Numbered from the stretch's first letter, positions 21,055 through 33,329 are shown. The stretch: DNA of 64,000 bases from Isoetes taiwanensis (GCA_021234155.1 JAJEKV010000055.1:1101090-1165089), one strand, 5' to 3'. The notes: generated from the sequence alone by a model not told the origin. Numbers and translations: made by a program.

Positions 21055-22640
21055 TAACGTGGCACCAACATGCCAAGGTGGCTCTAACATGCCACCTAGG
21101 CTCAAACATGCCAAGGTGGCTCCAACATGCCACCTAGGCTCCAACATGACAAAATGGCTCAAACATGCCACCCAGGCTCCAACGTTCAAACATGCCAACG
21201 CAGTCCCAACATGCCACCTATGCTCCAACTCTGCCAAGGTGGCTCAAATATGCCACGGGCTCCAACATGCCACCTAGGTCTCCAACATTCCTAGGTGGCT
21301 CAAACATGCCACATAGGCTCAAACATGCCATGTGCTCACTTAGGTTCCAACATGCCAAGGTGGCTCCAACATGCCACCTAGGTTCAAACATGCCAAGGTG
21401 GCTCAAACATGCCACCTAGGCCCCAACATGCCACCCAGGGTTCAAACATGCCGGGCTCAAACATGCCAAGGTGGGCTCAAACATGCCACCTAGGCCCAAC
21501 ATGCCACCTAGGCTCAAACATGCCAAGGTGGCTCAAACATGCCACGGGGCTCCACCATGCCACCTAGCTCAAACATGCCAAGGTGGCTCACAACATGCCA
21601 CCTAGGGCTTAAATATGCCAAGTTGGCTCAAACATGCCACCTAGGCTCCAACATGCCACCGCGGGCTCTAACCCCGCCACCTAGGCTCAAACATGCCACG
21701 GGGTCCAACATGCCACGCGCCAAGGTGGCTCCAACATGCCACCCAGGCTCCAACATGCTCAAACATGCCACGCTGGCTCTAACATGCCACCTATGCTCCA
21801 ACTCCTGCCAAGGTGGCTCAAATATGCCACGGGGCTCCAACATGCCAAGGTGGCTCAAGCATGCCACACGTGCTCCAACATGCCACCTAGGCTCTAACAT
21901 GGCAAGGTGGCTCAAACATGCCACGGGTCTCCAACATGCCACCTAGGCTCCAACATGCCAAGGTGGCTCCAACATGCCAAGGTGGCTCAAACATGCCACC
22001 TAGGCTCCAACGCACTCAAACATGCCAAGGTGGCTCAAACATGCCACGGGGCTCCAACATGCCAAGGTGGTTCAAACATGCCACCCAGGCTCAAACATGC
22101 CAAGGTGGTTCCCACATGCCAAGGTGGCTCCAACATGCCACCTAGGCTCAAACATGCCAAGGTGGCTCAAACATGCCACCTAGGGTCGCAAACATGACAA
22201 AATGGCTCAAACATGCCACCCAGGGCTCCAACGCGGCTCAAACATGCCACGCTGGCTCCAACATACCACCTATGCTCCAACTTGCCAAGGTGGCTCAAAT
22301 ATGCCACGGGGGCTCCAACATGCCACCTAGGCTCCAACATTCCTAGGTGGCTCAAACATGCCATCTAGGTTTCCAACATGCCACCCAGTGCTCAAACATG
22401 CCGTGGCTCAAACATGCCAAGGTGGGTTTCAAACATGCCACCTAGGGCTCCAACATGCCAAGGTGGCTTCAAACATGCCACGTGGACTCCATAATGCCAC
22501 GGGGCTCCAACATGCCAAGGTGGCTCAAACATGCCACCTAGGCTCAAACATGCCAAGGTGGCTCCAACATGCCATGCAGTCTCCAACATGCCAAGGTGGC
22601 TCGTGCATGCCACCTAGTCTCAAGCATGCCACCTAGGCAC
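21055..22640 (+). repeat. minisatellite array, ~20-bp units
   Basis: About 1.6 kb of units alternating GGCTCAAACATGCCACCTA and GGCTCCAACATGCCAAGGT, with occasional deletions and CACGGGG variants. All reading frames give Q-T-C-H-L-G-S-N-M-P-like repetition, so the long open frames here are by-products of the repeat. Confidence 0.9.
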
Positions 22641-22799
22641 CCCAAGTGGTGACATGGCATGCCAAGTAAGCAAGGTCAAGTTTTGACTAGGCCAAAAACC
22701 AAAGATGTCCATCTTTGGTCTTTTCATTGGGTGATGTTGGCAAATTTTAGGTGACATGGCTAGATGATGGTGACATGGACCTTGGATGTGTTTCGCAAA

Positions 22800-24880
22800 C
22801 ACCGGGGCACCTCGGACGAAGCCACGCCCCTTTCTTGTGAAGGGGAGCCCGAAAGGTATATATGCTGGTGCATTTTCTCTTATGCATGCAAAGCCATGTC
22901 ATCTTGCATCCCGCCAAGATTTCACCTTTTTTCGAGACCCGGATTTTTATCCGTACTTTTCTTTGTGTTTATGTCCGAAATTCATAATTAATGCATGGGG
23001 TAGGGAAAACTCCTGGTTTTCAGCCAGCTGGCTTGTCAAGTGGCCCCGAGAGTACAGGAAAATCCCGGTATTTCCTGGATGAGTTTTAGACCCTCGATTT
23101 TTATTGGGATGGCCGCTGGCCCCGACAAGGTTTAGACCACGCTTTCGATTTTGGGGCATGGAGGAGGCCCCTTGGCATGATCCGACCTGCCAAGGTCGTC
23201 CGAACGGGCGAAATTACCCTAGGGGACAAGTTCCACTACGAAGTTTTCCCGTGGGGATCAATCACTTACCCCTCACTAGGAGGTATTCAAAGATCCACCT
23301 CCATGCCAATTGACTACAAGTGTGTAGTAAACGACCTACTTTGGCTTTCTTGGAGAGGGGTGGTCTTCTGCCCACCTAAACTTGGTCCCCTAGGTAATGG
23401 GGATGTTTTGGTCCATTGGGAGCCAGCCTCGGTTCCTGAGTGGGGGTCCAACCCGCCCTCAAATTCGCCTTGGACTAGCCTCATGAGAACAAGATACTTG
23501 GGGTTCACCCCGAGGCCCCGTAGAAGATTGAAGCGAGAATAGCAGCACTAGGACTGCTAGGGTGGTATACATGTGACCCTTGGAGAAGCAAAGCTAGCTC
23601 CACTACCTAGTAGGACGCTATCGAATCTATGGGTCTCCTAAGGGGGTTGGCTCCTAAAGCTCGCCTCATGCCTCTGCTTGTGCTTCTATTGCCGGTGCAT
23701 TTTCTTCTTCCGCGGTGCAGCGCCATGCTGCACATCCCGCCAAGATTTCACCTTTTTCGAGACCCGAATTTTTATCTCAGGCTTTTCTTTGTGTTTATGC
23801 TCGGAAATTCATAATTAATGCATGGGGCAGGAAAAAATCCTGGTTTTCAGCCAGCTGGCTTGCCAAGTGGCCCCGAGTATAGGAAAATCCCCGTATTTCC
23901 GGGATGAGTTTTAGACCCTCGATTTTTGATTGGGATGGCCACCGCTGGCCTTGGACAGGTTTAGACCACATTTTTTCGATTTTGGGGCATGGAGGAGGCC
24001 CCGATTGGCGATCCGACCTCGCAGGCGTCCGAACGGCGAAATTACCCTAGGGGACAAGTTCCACTACGAAGCTTTTCCCAGGGGATCAATCACTTACCCC
24101 TCACTAGGAGGTATTCAAAGATCCACCTCCATGCCAATTGACTACAAGTGTGTAGTAAATCCACCTACTTTGGCGGCTTTGGAGAGGGGGTGGTCTTCAC
24201 CCACCTAAACTTGGTCCCCTAGGTAATGGGGATGTTCCGGTCCATTGGCGGAGCCAGCCTTCTGCTCCTGAGTGGGGGTCCAGCCCTGGCCCCCCCGGCC
24301 TTGGATTAGCCTGCAAAGAATAAGATACTTGGGGTTCACCTTGAGGCCCCGTAGAAGATTGAAGTGACAATAGGAGCACTAGGACTCGCTAGGTGGTATA
24401 CATGTGACCACGGAGAAGAAAAAGCTAGCTCCACTGCCAAGAGGGACGCAACGGTCCCTGGCCTCCCAAAGGGGTTGGCTCTAAGCTCGCCTCATGCCTC
24501 CGCTTGGCTTCTATTGCTTGCATATTTTTCCTGCATGTGCAGCATGCTGCACATCCCGCCAAGATTTCACCTTTTTCGAGACCCGGATTTTTATCCAGGC
24601 TTTTCTTTGTGTTTATGATCCGAAATTCATGATTAATGCATGGGGCGGAAAAATCATGGTTTTCAGCCACTGGCTTGCCAAGTGGCCCCGAAAGGACAGA
24701 AAAATCCCCGGTATTTCCGGGTGAGCTTTAGACCCTCGATTTTTGATTGGGATGGCCACCGCTGGCCCCGACAGGGTTTAGACCACGTTTTTATTTTGGG
24801 GCATGGAGGAGGCCCCTGATTGGCGATCCGACCTCCCATGTCATCCGAATGCCGAAATTACCCTAGGGACAAGTTCCACG
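22800..24880 (+). repeat. tandem repeat of ~820 bp, about 2.5 copies
   Basis: The marker CCGCCAAGATTTCACCTTTT occurs at 22911, 23737 and 24556 (steps of 826 and 819 bp). In each unit it is followed by the same order of words: GACCCGRATTTTTATC, AATTCATRATTAATGCATGGGG, TTACCCTAGGGGACAAGTTC, and then in the first two units GGTATTCAAAGATCCACCTC. Several open frames occur, but none is shared intact by all units. Confidence 0.75.
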
Positions 24881-25700
24881 GCCCTTTGATCGAGGGAGCA
24901 TCCCTGTATCAAATCCTACCAAACCCTAGGGTTTGGTAGGGTTTACATCTCGAAAGGCCAAGACGGAGACTAACACATCCGAAACTTTGCATGGAGTTCT
25001 CTGGTATGCTCGGGGACCATGCCCAGAGATGGGGTCAAATCCCCCGTAGACAAAGATGCTTTTCCGCACTCCCCTTCACCGAAAAGGGCTTGTGAAGGGA
25101 GTCTCCTAAAGGTATGTCGACCGAAATTTGGCTCTGCCTCCCAAAGCCATGAGGGTAATCCAAAGACGGGTATTCCACGCCGATCCCGGGCCCTCCGGGT
25201 CATCTGAGCATCCCCTGCATCAAACCCTATCAAACCCTAGGGTTTGCTAGGGTTTACATCTCGAAGGCCAAGACGACTCACACATTCAAACTTTGCATGG
25301 AGTTCTCTCGGTATGCTCGGGGACCATGCCCGAGATGGGTCGAATCCCTCACAAGAAGATGCTTTTTCCTGCACTCCCTTCACCGAAAGGGGCTTGTGAA
25401 GGGAGTCTCCGAAAGGTATGTCAACCGAAATTTGGCTCATTCCATGAGGGTAATCCAAAGACGGGTATTCCACGCCGATCCTCGGGCCCTCCGGGTCATC
25501 TGAGCATCCCCTGCATATAAACCATATCAAACCCTAGGGTTTGCTAGGGTTTACATCTCGAAGGCCAAGACCTGAGACTCACACATCCTAAACTTTGCAT
25601 GGAGTTCTCTCAATGCTCCTGGGGACCATGCCCTGAGATGGGGTCAATCCCCTCAAGGAAGATGCTTTTCCTGCATTTCCCCTTCACCGAAAGGGGCTTG
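24880..25700 (+). repeat. tandem repeat of ~300 bp, three copies
   Basis: AAACCCTAGGGTTTG occurs at 24921, 25232 and 25529 (steps 311 and 297 bp). Each is followed by GTAGGGTTTACATCTCG-type sequence and CTTTGCATGGAGTTCTCT. The AAACCCTA core equals the plant telo-box, but there is no telomere array. Confidence 0.75.
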
Positions 25701-25784
25701 TGAGTTCTCCAAGATCCTTCTATTCTATCCCTTGCCAAACTCCTCTACAAAAAAAATTTCAAAGGTTATCATATTTCTTGCATA

Positions 25785-26215
25785 AAGTCCTAGTCACGTC
25801 ACCACCATCTAGCCATGTCACCCAAAATTTGCCAACATCACCCAATGAAAAGACCAAAGATGGACATCTTTTCATTTTTGGCCTAGTCAAAACTTGGCCT
25901 AGTCAAAACTTGGAGTGCCTAGGTGGCCTAGGTGGCATGTTGGAGCCCACATGGCATGTTTGAGCCCACATGGCATGTTTGAGACACTTTAACATGTTTG
26001 AGCCTAGGTGGCGTGTTGGAACCTAGGTGGCATGTTTGAGCCACCTTGGCATGTTGGAGTCTCAGGTGGCATGTTAGAGCCCACGGGCATGTTTGAGCCA
26101 TCTTAACATGTTTGACATAGGTGGCATGTTTGAGCCACCTTCGCATGTTGAAGCCTAGGTTGCATGTTGGATCCCACGTGGCATGTTTGAGACACCTTGG
26201 CATGATTATTATGAT
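25785..26215 (-). repeat. right inverted arm plus inverted satellite
   Basis: 25785-25925 is the reverse complement of 22640-22780, with an extra duplicated CCTAGTCAAAACTTGG. From 25926 the satellite runs in reverse (GGCATGTTTGAGCCACCTT, GGCATGTTGGAGCC). This arm is far shorter than the left one. Confidence 0.75.
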
Positions 26216-27730
26216 GGGCACACTTTAGTGCATTTACTGAAACCATTGAATAGTTTGGACCCAAATCCTATGGCATGTGTATTTTAATAGAAAAACACCC
26301 TTGTCCGAACATCTTGTTATCTCAGATACTAGATATTAGGAATAAGCACACCGTGACGTAAGTCCAAATGCTCATTCTCATTAAAGAAATTGTCCATTTT
26401 CATATTCAAGCCATTCTCCCAACGGGCCGCACCAATAAGAAGAACAAACATTAGTTTCTACCCTAATGTGAATTTGACTCTACTACTCCCATTTTGCTTG
26501 ACAAAGATGTAATATAATATAGAAACGAGAGCCCAAAGAAAAGGATCAATTCGACTCGCTCATATGATGTATCATGAAAAATGAGAGCCTAAAGAACATG
26601 ATTATTAAAACGTAATATAAAGTTTGTTTAGACCATGCGAAGAGTTTTGTGTTGGCAAAAAACTATGCAAGTGAAATAATGACATCTTAGGTTTGACAAG
26701 AATAACCAAACAATATGAAGTTTCATATTCAACAATTCCATAGAAAAAACGAAAGATTTTCCTGGATGTAGCATCTCACATGACAAATTGTTGTGCATGA
26801 ATGGAGTAAATACTACTTATAAACAAGCCTGGAACAAAGTGTAAGGATATTTTTAAAACCAAAGTATGGGTAAGGGTCGATAAGAGGTAAAGGAGGAGCT
26901 AGCTACATAAAGGTAAAGAATAGGTAAATGCACTATCCGCTAGCTAAAAATAATTGTGAAGAATGCAAACAAGGGTGGAAAAAGGACATTTCAAGTGCAT
27001 CACAAGGTTACCCAAAGGGAATAGGTCCCCCGCCCTATCTTAGTATCATCTAATGGGTCAAAATCAAACTTATCCTCATCTCGCAAAATCCATAGTCCGA
27101 TATAAAGCTCCCATTCAAGAATTTATTTTGAACTGATGGAATCATATAGGTCCTTTATAGCATGACTGTGATTTCAACCACCCTCGATAATTGCTTCATT
27201 GTCACGGAGAAACTTTAAACACTTCAATTTGCCAATGGTGCTTTGAGCGTAACTACAAAGACATAAAGCTTTACAAAGTCTCAAACCTAAATATTAGACA
27301 CAAGTAGATATAGTTTGTATATTTGCATGCGTAATAGTGCCACATCATCAAGTGCCTACAAATATCCGGATAGATGAACCAACATTTACAAATCTCCTCG
27401 ATAGACAAACTAGCAATTCATATCCGTAAGCACCGATTTTTTCAAAACCACCAGTTTGAATTCGAATCTCCAATTCGCTAACAAACTACCATCGATACAA
27501 GTGCATTTGAGCATCCGGGTACACGGTAAGAAGAAGAGCAATGTGGCCGCCTCGCACAACAAATGTGGTAGGACCGCAATTTAAGGACAATGGCATATTT
27601 GGTGCGGTTTCTAGAATATTCGGCATATATACTAGCATTTTCTAGAATATGCCAAAACCCACCTAAAGTCCCCCAAAAAAAAGTTTGCCCCCCCTAGAGG
27701 CAAACCCAACATTAGGAACTATATAAATTA
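26216..27730. other. no gene recognised
   Basis: AT-rich, with no open frame above 60 codons that looks coding, and no repeat matching the rest of the window. Confidence 0.5.
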
Positions 27731-28255
27731 TGTAAATGTGAAAACTATTCAACGGCTAAGATACGCCATGATGAACGGCTTAGATTTTGATCCAGCTCCT
27801 ATCATCTTATTGGTTGAGGCCGTGTTTCTTTCCCTTCTTTCCCGCCTGGCCGCTTTCCTTGCAGCTATGGCCGTGTTTCTTTCCATTCTTTCCCGCCTGG
27901 CAGCTATGGCGAGGGGTACCTAGGGCGATGGCCGTTCTCTGCTCCTTCTCCAGCTATGGCGATGGCAAAGCATAGCCGCAAATCCGGCAGCATCCCGTGG
28001 TCGGCCTTATACTGCATATCAAGGTAGCTGGAAATGTTTTAGAACTATCTATTTCTGGTTCCGGTGGACTATGGCGAGGCGCTGGTAGCTGGATTCTAAG
28101 CCCAAGAACTCCCACTTCTTCACTGGCAGACCCAAGCCATGCTCTTCTTCCATCATTTTTCCCTTGGTTTTTAAGATGCCTTCTTTATTTGAATGCAACT
28201 CGTTGCTTGATGATTTCAGTTGGGATATTCCCTCTCTGCTTACAAATCTGTACTG

Positions 28256-28450
28256 TCATCCCGCCATCCACTTTTTCTCAGTCCTTAGATAATATTTTCT
28301 GTATTTTGCTCTCATCTCTTCCATAAGGCTCCAGTACTGCATTCTGTACAGTTTAATAAGTTGCTTTCGTCTTCTGATAACCTCCTCCAGAGATAATGAC
28401 CCTTTGTTCTTGCCATGTTTGTTTCCCTTTATGTAACTCTGTTTTCTCAA
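28256..28450 (-). other. basic helical exon-like ORF
   Basis: A 64-codon frame contains E-E-V-I-R-R-R-K-Q-L-I-K-L-Y-R followed by Q-Y-W-S-L-M-E-E-M-R-A-K-Y-R-K-Y-Y. The pattern of basic and aromatic residues is strongly protein-like. It recalls a conserved segment of plant INO80D-like zinc-finger proteins, but I am not certain of this match. The ends could be splice sites. No other exon was found nearby. A CT-rich duplication (GCCGTGTTTCTTTCC...TCTTTCCCGCCTGGC) lies at 27817-27901. Confidence 0.3.
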
Positions 28451-29261
28451 TCCACCTCTGTTTTTCTCTTGGCCGAATTTGCTTTGCTGTGTGCTACTCT
28501 ACTATGTTGGCCGAATGACGAATGACAAGGGGCTTGGCACAGAATGATTTTTGCCCTATTCCTAAATAAAGGTTTTATCTATTTTTTGATTGTTGTTTCA
28601 TGCTTCCAATACGATTTTTTAATGGCTTTGCTCTTTTGTAGAAGTAATATCATCTCCAGATATGATGTACTGTTAATCTCTTAGCAAGATTTAAGGTAAG
28701 ATTCAGTTTATTTCAGTTTTGCATTGTCTATTAGTACTAAATCAATGCAACTCTTTTTTATCACAGAATAAATTCACTCGTGGCTGCAAGGAAAGATATG
28801 TTCGTTTGCCTTTTCCTGTCATCCATTTTTGTGGTAGCAGCTTCAAGTTCAGTTACAGGTTATCAAGGTCTTTGGCATCTCTGGGAGCGGCTCCATGGAA
28901 GAATAGTCACGTATCAGATGGTCTGATCGAAGCCCATTGGAAGCCCATTGGCACAATAAACTGTGCTACAGTAACCGGGCCAATACCCGGGCTACAATGT
29001 TTTCAAATCATATTAATCTCATGTTTGAACCTTAATTATTAATATAATTGTTCTGAACCTTTTCTTGAATCTTACAAGTTGAATGTTTTAATGTAATGAA
29101 TGTTTTAATGTAATGGTAAAATTTAGAGTGCAATCTAAATAAGGGCTTGATAAATACAACTAAATACAACTAAATTAATATTATGCGTTATTGTTTGGGT
29201 TTGATTCTTAAAAGCCTTTTAAGCGGGTGTCTTTAAAAAAAAAAATGGTAAAAGGATTGTC

Positions 29262-29450
29262 CATATGTAAAGGAGTGCCACGTGTTAAGATTTGATTGCC
29301 TAAAAAATGTTGACGTGTAAATAAAAGAGTGCCACGTGTCAAGATTTGATTGCCACATGTTAAGATTTCATTGCCTAAAAAGATGTCGATGTGTAAATAA
29401 AGGAGTGCCACGGTCAAGATTTGATTGCCTAAAAAAGATATCGACGTAAA
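29262..29450. repeat. tandem repeat, ~70-bp unit
   Basis: Three to four imperfect units of AAGGAGTGCCACGTG followed by TTAAGATTTGATTGCCTAAA and a GACGTGTAAATAAA spacer. Noncoding. The following 600 bp are A-rich simple sequence. Confidence 0.7.
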
Positions 29451-30087
29451 ACCAAACGTGTTGTTTTTGTAAACTTAAAAAGTCCATGGATATTTTATGT
29501 TGATTTTCTTGCAAAAACAACACTTGGAAATAACTAATTTAAGAAATAACGTGTCTACTTTTTAATAGCTATATATAATATTGAAGAAAACAATGTTTGA
29601 AATAGCAATTATTTTTAAATGCTACATGTGGATTTCTTTAAACACTACGTGCTTTCCCTAAGAAAACAATGACAACTTTAAAAAACTACAAGTAGAAGAA
29701 AAAAATAAAACGCATAGAAAAAAAGAAAAAGATCTGTCTTTTTTACTTCTTCATCTGTAGTAATATCGTGAATCTACGCCGTGTAGTTTTCAAAAAACAA
29801 TGCATGACTTCTTAAAAAAACAACAGTGATAAAAAAAAAAACCACCTGTAGGAAAAACTGATAAAAACAATAGTAAAAAAAAAAAGACACGTTGACAAAA
29901 ACAAAAAATCGCGAGAAAACCACGATTGGGATTTTTTTGCCAAAAACCACCTCTCTTTGTGCAAATCCGGATAAACGGGCCACGTGGACTTTTGGGGCCA
30001 TTTTGGTGTTGTTTTTGGCATAAAACAACACTTCCGTACAACTAAAAAACAACTGTGGACCAAAAATTGGGGTCAGTGTGATCGCAG

Positions 30088-30321
30088 GATTGCAGCCACG
30101 ATCCTGCTGACATAAATCTAGTGTTTTATTTAAGCTGAGTAGAAAATCAAATCGCGGTCGCGTTCTTGAAGATTTGAATCTGGTGTTTTGATTTAGCTAA
30201 GTAGTAGATCAAATCGCGGTTACGATTATCTTACAGCTATATTTCCAAATTCTTTACGTGTACTCTTTCAGTTTCATAGTAGTATGCATTCGAACTACTG
30301 AAACAGATCGGGACCGCGATC
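30088..30321. promoter_or_regulatory. four 16-bp inverted repeats upstream of copy A, iteron-like
   Basis: Sites: GATTGCAGCCACGATC (30088-30103), AATCGCGGTCGCGTTC (30150-30165), AATCGCGGTTACGATT (30212-30227) and GATCGGGACCGCGATC (30306-30321). The first three are exactly 62 bp apart. The second and third lie in a recognisable tandem duplication (CTRGTGTTTTRWTTWAGCT...AATCAAATCGCGGT). They lie 170-410 bp upstream of the first recognisable codons of copy A. Confidence 0.7.
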
Positions 30322-30493
30322 TCTATGACACTTTACTGGCAACATCGAGTATTTCTTGCAGCTTTGGACTTGTTCCGTGGTCCAGAGGTGGAGCCTATAC
30401 GTATGATAACCCCTTCTGCAAGACCAAGATGAATCTGTTATACTGTTATCCTGATCTGCTCTCACCTACCCCAGTGCAGTACGCCTACCTCCT

Positions 30494-33329
30494 GAACTCA
30501 AATTAATCCTGAAGAGGAAAAGAAGTTGGCAGATCAGACTACGAGATTTTATTCTATGGGGTCAACTGGTTCACTAAAGTCAGTATTTTTTATTGTGAAT
30601 TTGCACCGGCCAATATGACTCACAGAACTCGATCTAACGACCATGTCCAGATGTTACTGAGGAGTTTTAAGTCTTGCCCTACAGAGATCCTAACGCCTGC
30701 AGACGTAGTGCCCTTCGATCCAATTACAATTATGAGGTAAGAGATGTTTGTTTTATGATGTCGTTTGTGATGCGTTGCATTTAGCTGATCTGTTTACATG
30801 TGCTCTAAGAAGAAGGTCACAAGGTCAGTGTCGGAGGACCTTACTGGAAAGAAGTTCTTTGTTATTTCTGGCAATCACTGTATATTTGCTGCTCAATTGC
30901 TATGCTCCCACATCGGTGATGTTCAGCAATGATTGGAATTTGCAAAGGCATATGCAAAGAGGAGAACATGCGTGTTGAATGGGAATTTGATTGACAAGGA
31001 GTACATATAATTGTCTATATGTATAAGGAACCCATCGTTGAAAAGCTCCAGCAACTTCGCAACCAACACAAAGCTTATGGTTGTCCACCTCAAGAACTAA
31101 GCGGTAACATCTGTATGGAAGTAAATACTTGTTTTTTTGCTTGGCAAGATCGCCCTCGCGATCCTTATGACCTATTTATTTTTCTGGATTTTGTTGAAGT
31201 GGCAACCACAACATTGAAGGTGAAGGAGCTAAAAGATGAAAAATAGTTCATATTCATGCAAGAAGAGCCTTGGTCCATGTTCATGCAGGTTGTTTCTAAG
31301 TGGACGAGCATGAAACTTGTGGATGATCATGGTGAGTTGCTAGAGAGGCCCACCAAAGATTTCTTCAGCAAAACATTCTTCGTTTTTTACGTGGTATGTC
31401 CAATGCCAAAGTTTCCCAGCTTATGGATGAGATTTTATAAGGGAAGACATTCTTGAAAGTGCAGTCAGGATATGCCGGTCGTTTTGACTGTAAGCAAAGC
31501 GCAATTAACATCAGGACACTCATTCTTACGCACCGAGAAATATTATCTTATGCTAATAGCATTATGGACAATTATTATGCTAGCTTTGAAGAGCTTGCAA
31601 GCAAGTTTCTAGAGTTTATCGAGCAACGTCTTCTTGACATCGCAGGCTTTGATTTTGAGTACATCAAAACTAATTACAACAAGGCCATATGCAGGGAAAT
31701 TTCCTAGGTGTTTTTCTTGAAGCAATCAGGTCTATTCTTAGGCCTGAGGAAGCAAATAAGCTGAAAGAAAAAACAAAGGAAGATGAGATCTTTCCATCAA
31801 AGGTAACATCATATAAATCGGAGTCTTAAATCACAAGTTATGCTATTTTTAATACACAAGAAAATTGTAGAAATTTCAGAGGCATTTACGAGACCATAAC
31901 TTGAGATTTCGGAATCCGATTCAGGAGATGTTAACTTTGATGGAAAGATCTCAACCTCTTCTACAATATCTCTGAAAGGCTCATTCTCATTTGGATCATC
32001 ACGAAAACGTTATGATCATTTCCATAAAATACCCCAAAAACTAGGGGCGTTTTGTTAATTTTAGCAAAACATAAGGGTATTTCAGAGTTTTTCCCAAAAA
32101 AGAAACACCGTCTACAGGGTGACCAAGCACGGAATACCTGTAAAAGCACTATAACCTCAAAAAGTGACAATGGTGTTTATTGACATGAAGAGGTACAACA
32201 CCGTCTGGGATGTAAAGAAATATCTGGACCTCTTCAACAGGATTGCTAGCATGACAACTGTCAAGATCTATCACATTGTCATATTTTTGAGATTATGTCA
32301 ACTTCCTAATTGCTTATATAGTCAAAGTCAGGTGCAAGGTAGTTCATATGTATCGATTGGTGCTTATGAAGAGCAGGGTTGGGTAAGCAAGTAAATGGTT
32401 GAGTTCCAGTACTACATCACGCATGTGACCATTAACAGAAATGATGCTCGCGTGATTCCCTTGCAGCCTAGCTTGGAACTCAGATTGACACAAATGAAAA
32501 ACGCAGAAAAGCACTCCCATTCCAAAACATGAAATTACAGGCAATGAGGAGCAGGATGAAAGATTGAAAAAAAAATACATGATGTATTTCACAAGCAAGC
32601 TTAAGTTTTCTTGGGCGAACATGGACGGTGACTTTGTTCTGAAAAGTCAAGCCAATATCTCTTATATTTACCACATAGTTAATGAACTAGTTCCTATTGA
32701 TGGGACAGTTCTTGATTTTTCTCAGGGGGTACAGCCTCTAGGGTGGCTTTGATCCAGGGAAAACAGAGTGTGTCCTTCAAAGATGATGTTAAAGTATGCC
32801 ATTTCCTTGAGTCATTTTTTGAGATGTTAAAGAAGATGGCAAGGCGAGTCCTCATGTGGAGGAAGAAAAAAATATACGGGATGACCAAGTGAATACGGAT
32901 TAGCCCGATGTTAATATTATTCAGCATATGGATTTGACTAATTTGGATGGCATATTGGACAAATTAGATGCCAAAGGCTATGAAGAGCGATTGGCAGAAG
33001 ATAGGGCCCTCATTGAAGGAACTGAAAAGAAATGCCAAGAGCTTGATCCAAAGTTCGAGAAGCTAGAATTATTAAATCAACAGCTTGATGCGGCATTGCC
33101 CATCCTCATAGGAAAATTAGTCGAGGAACGTACTTGCTTGACATTTGAACATATAGGATCTGATCTGCTTGAGAATGAAGACGAGGCAAAGGACGGTAAC
33201 AGAAAACGTTTAAAGAAGAATGGCAGTCTTGAATTTAGCCAGTTGCTACAGCGTGAACTGTTGGGAGATACAGACAACATGGAGACCAAATTCTCGTTGG
33301 GCTCTGAACACGTCAGGAAATTGGCTTAG
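30494..33329 (+). pseudogene. ParB-like / permuted DNA-methyltransferase-like gene, copy A
   Basis: The exon begins E-L-K, then N-P-E-E-E-K-K-L-A. It continues R-S-N-D-H-V-Q and P-A-D-V-V-P-F-D-P-I-T. After an intron (from 30737) comes G-K-K-F-F-V-I-S-G-N-H-C-I-F-A-A-Q, the ParB/sulfiredoxin-like G-x-H-x4-A signature. A second intron (31121-31186) carries a 16-bp palindrome. A third, 31803-32117, is absent from copy B. The C-terminal half has V-F-I-D-M-K-R-Y at the motif IV position (Asp at 32182), then V-L-D-F...G-T-A-S-R-V-A-L (motif I, 32711-32755), and an acidic coiled-coil tail (32928-33329). Decay: in-frame stops near 30930 and 31010, a deletion, a one-base loss in motif I, and TG instead of AG at the 31186 acceptor. 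Introns show it is a genomic duplicate, not a cDNA copy. Confidence 0.75.
31148..31163. promoter_or_regulatory. intronic 16-bp palindrome in copy A
   Basis: GATCGCCCTCGCGATC, both half-sites perfect, inside the intron 31121-31186. Copy B has a palindrome of the same family in the equivalent intron (45620-45635). Confidence 0.75.

Larger units (their letters stand above)
21050..26215. mobile_element. foldback-like element with satellite arms
   Basis: About 5.2 kb with inverted ends. The outer left arm is a long tandem array (21055-22640). The outer right arm (25926-26215) is the same array in reverse complement. Next to the arrays, unique inverted arms match (22640-22780 against 25785-25925), including GTCCATCTTTGGTCTTTTCA and ATTGGGTGATGTTGGCAAAT. 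The middle holds two families of tandem repeats. Long terminal inverted repeats built of short tandem repeats are the hallmark of foldback transposons. No transposase is inside, so the element would be non-autonomous. No target duplication was found. Confidence 0.6.

Noticed and set aside
21037-22636. Long open frames on both strands (Q-T-C-H-L-G-S-N-M-P repeats)
   Set aside because: Open frames in several phases are a by-product of a ~20-bp tandem repeat. No start context or conservation supports a protein.
24921-25545. Interstitial telomere array
   Set aside because: Only single AAACCCTAGGGTTTG words occur once per ~300-bp unit. There is no run of telomere repeats.
29774-30063. Three overlapping minus-strand ORFs rich in Phe
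   Set aside because: They are translations of A-rich simple sequence; composition explains the open frames.
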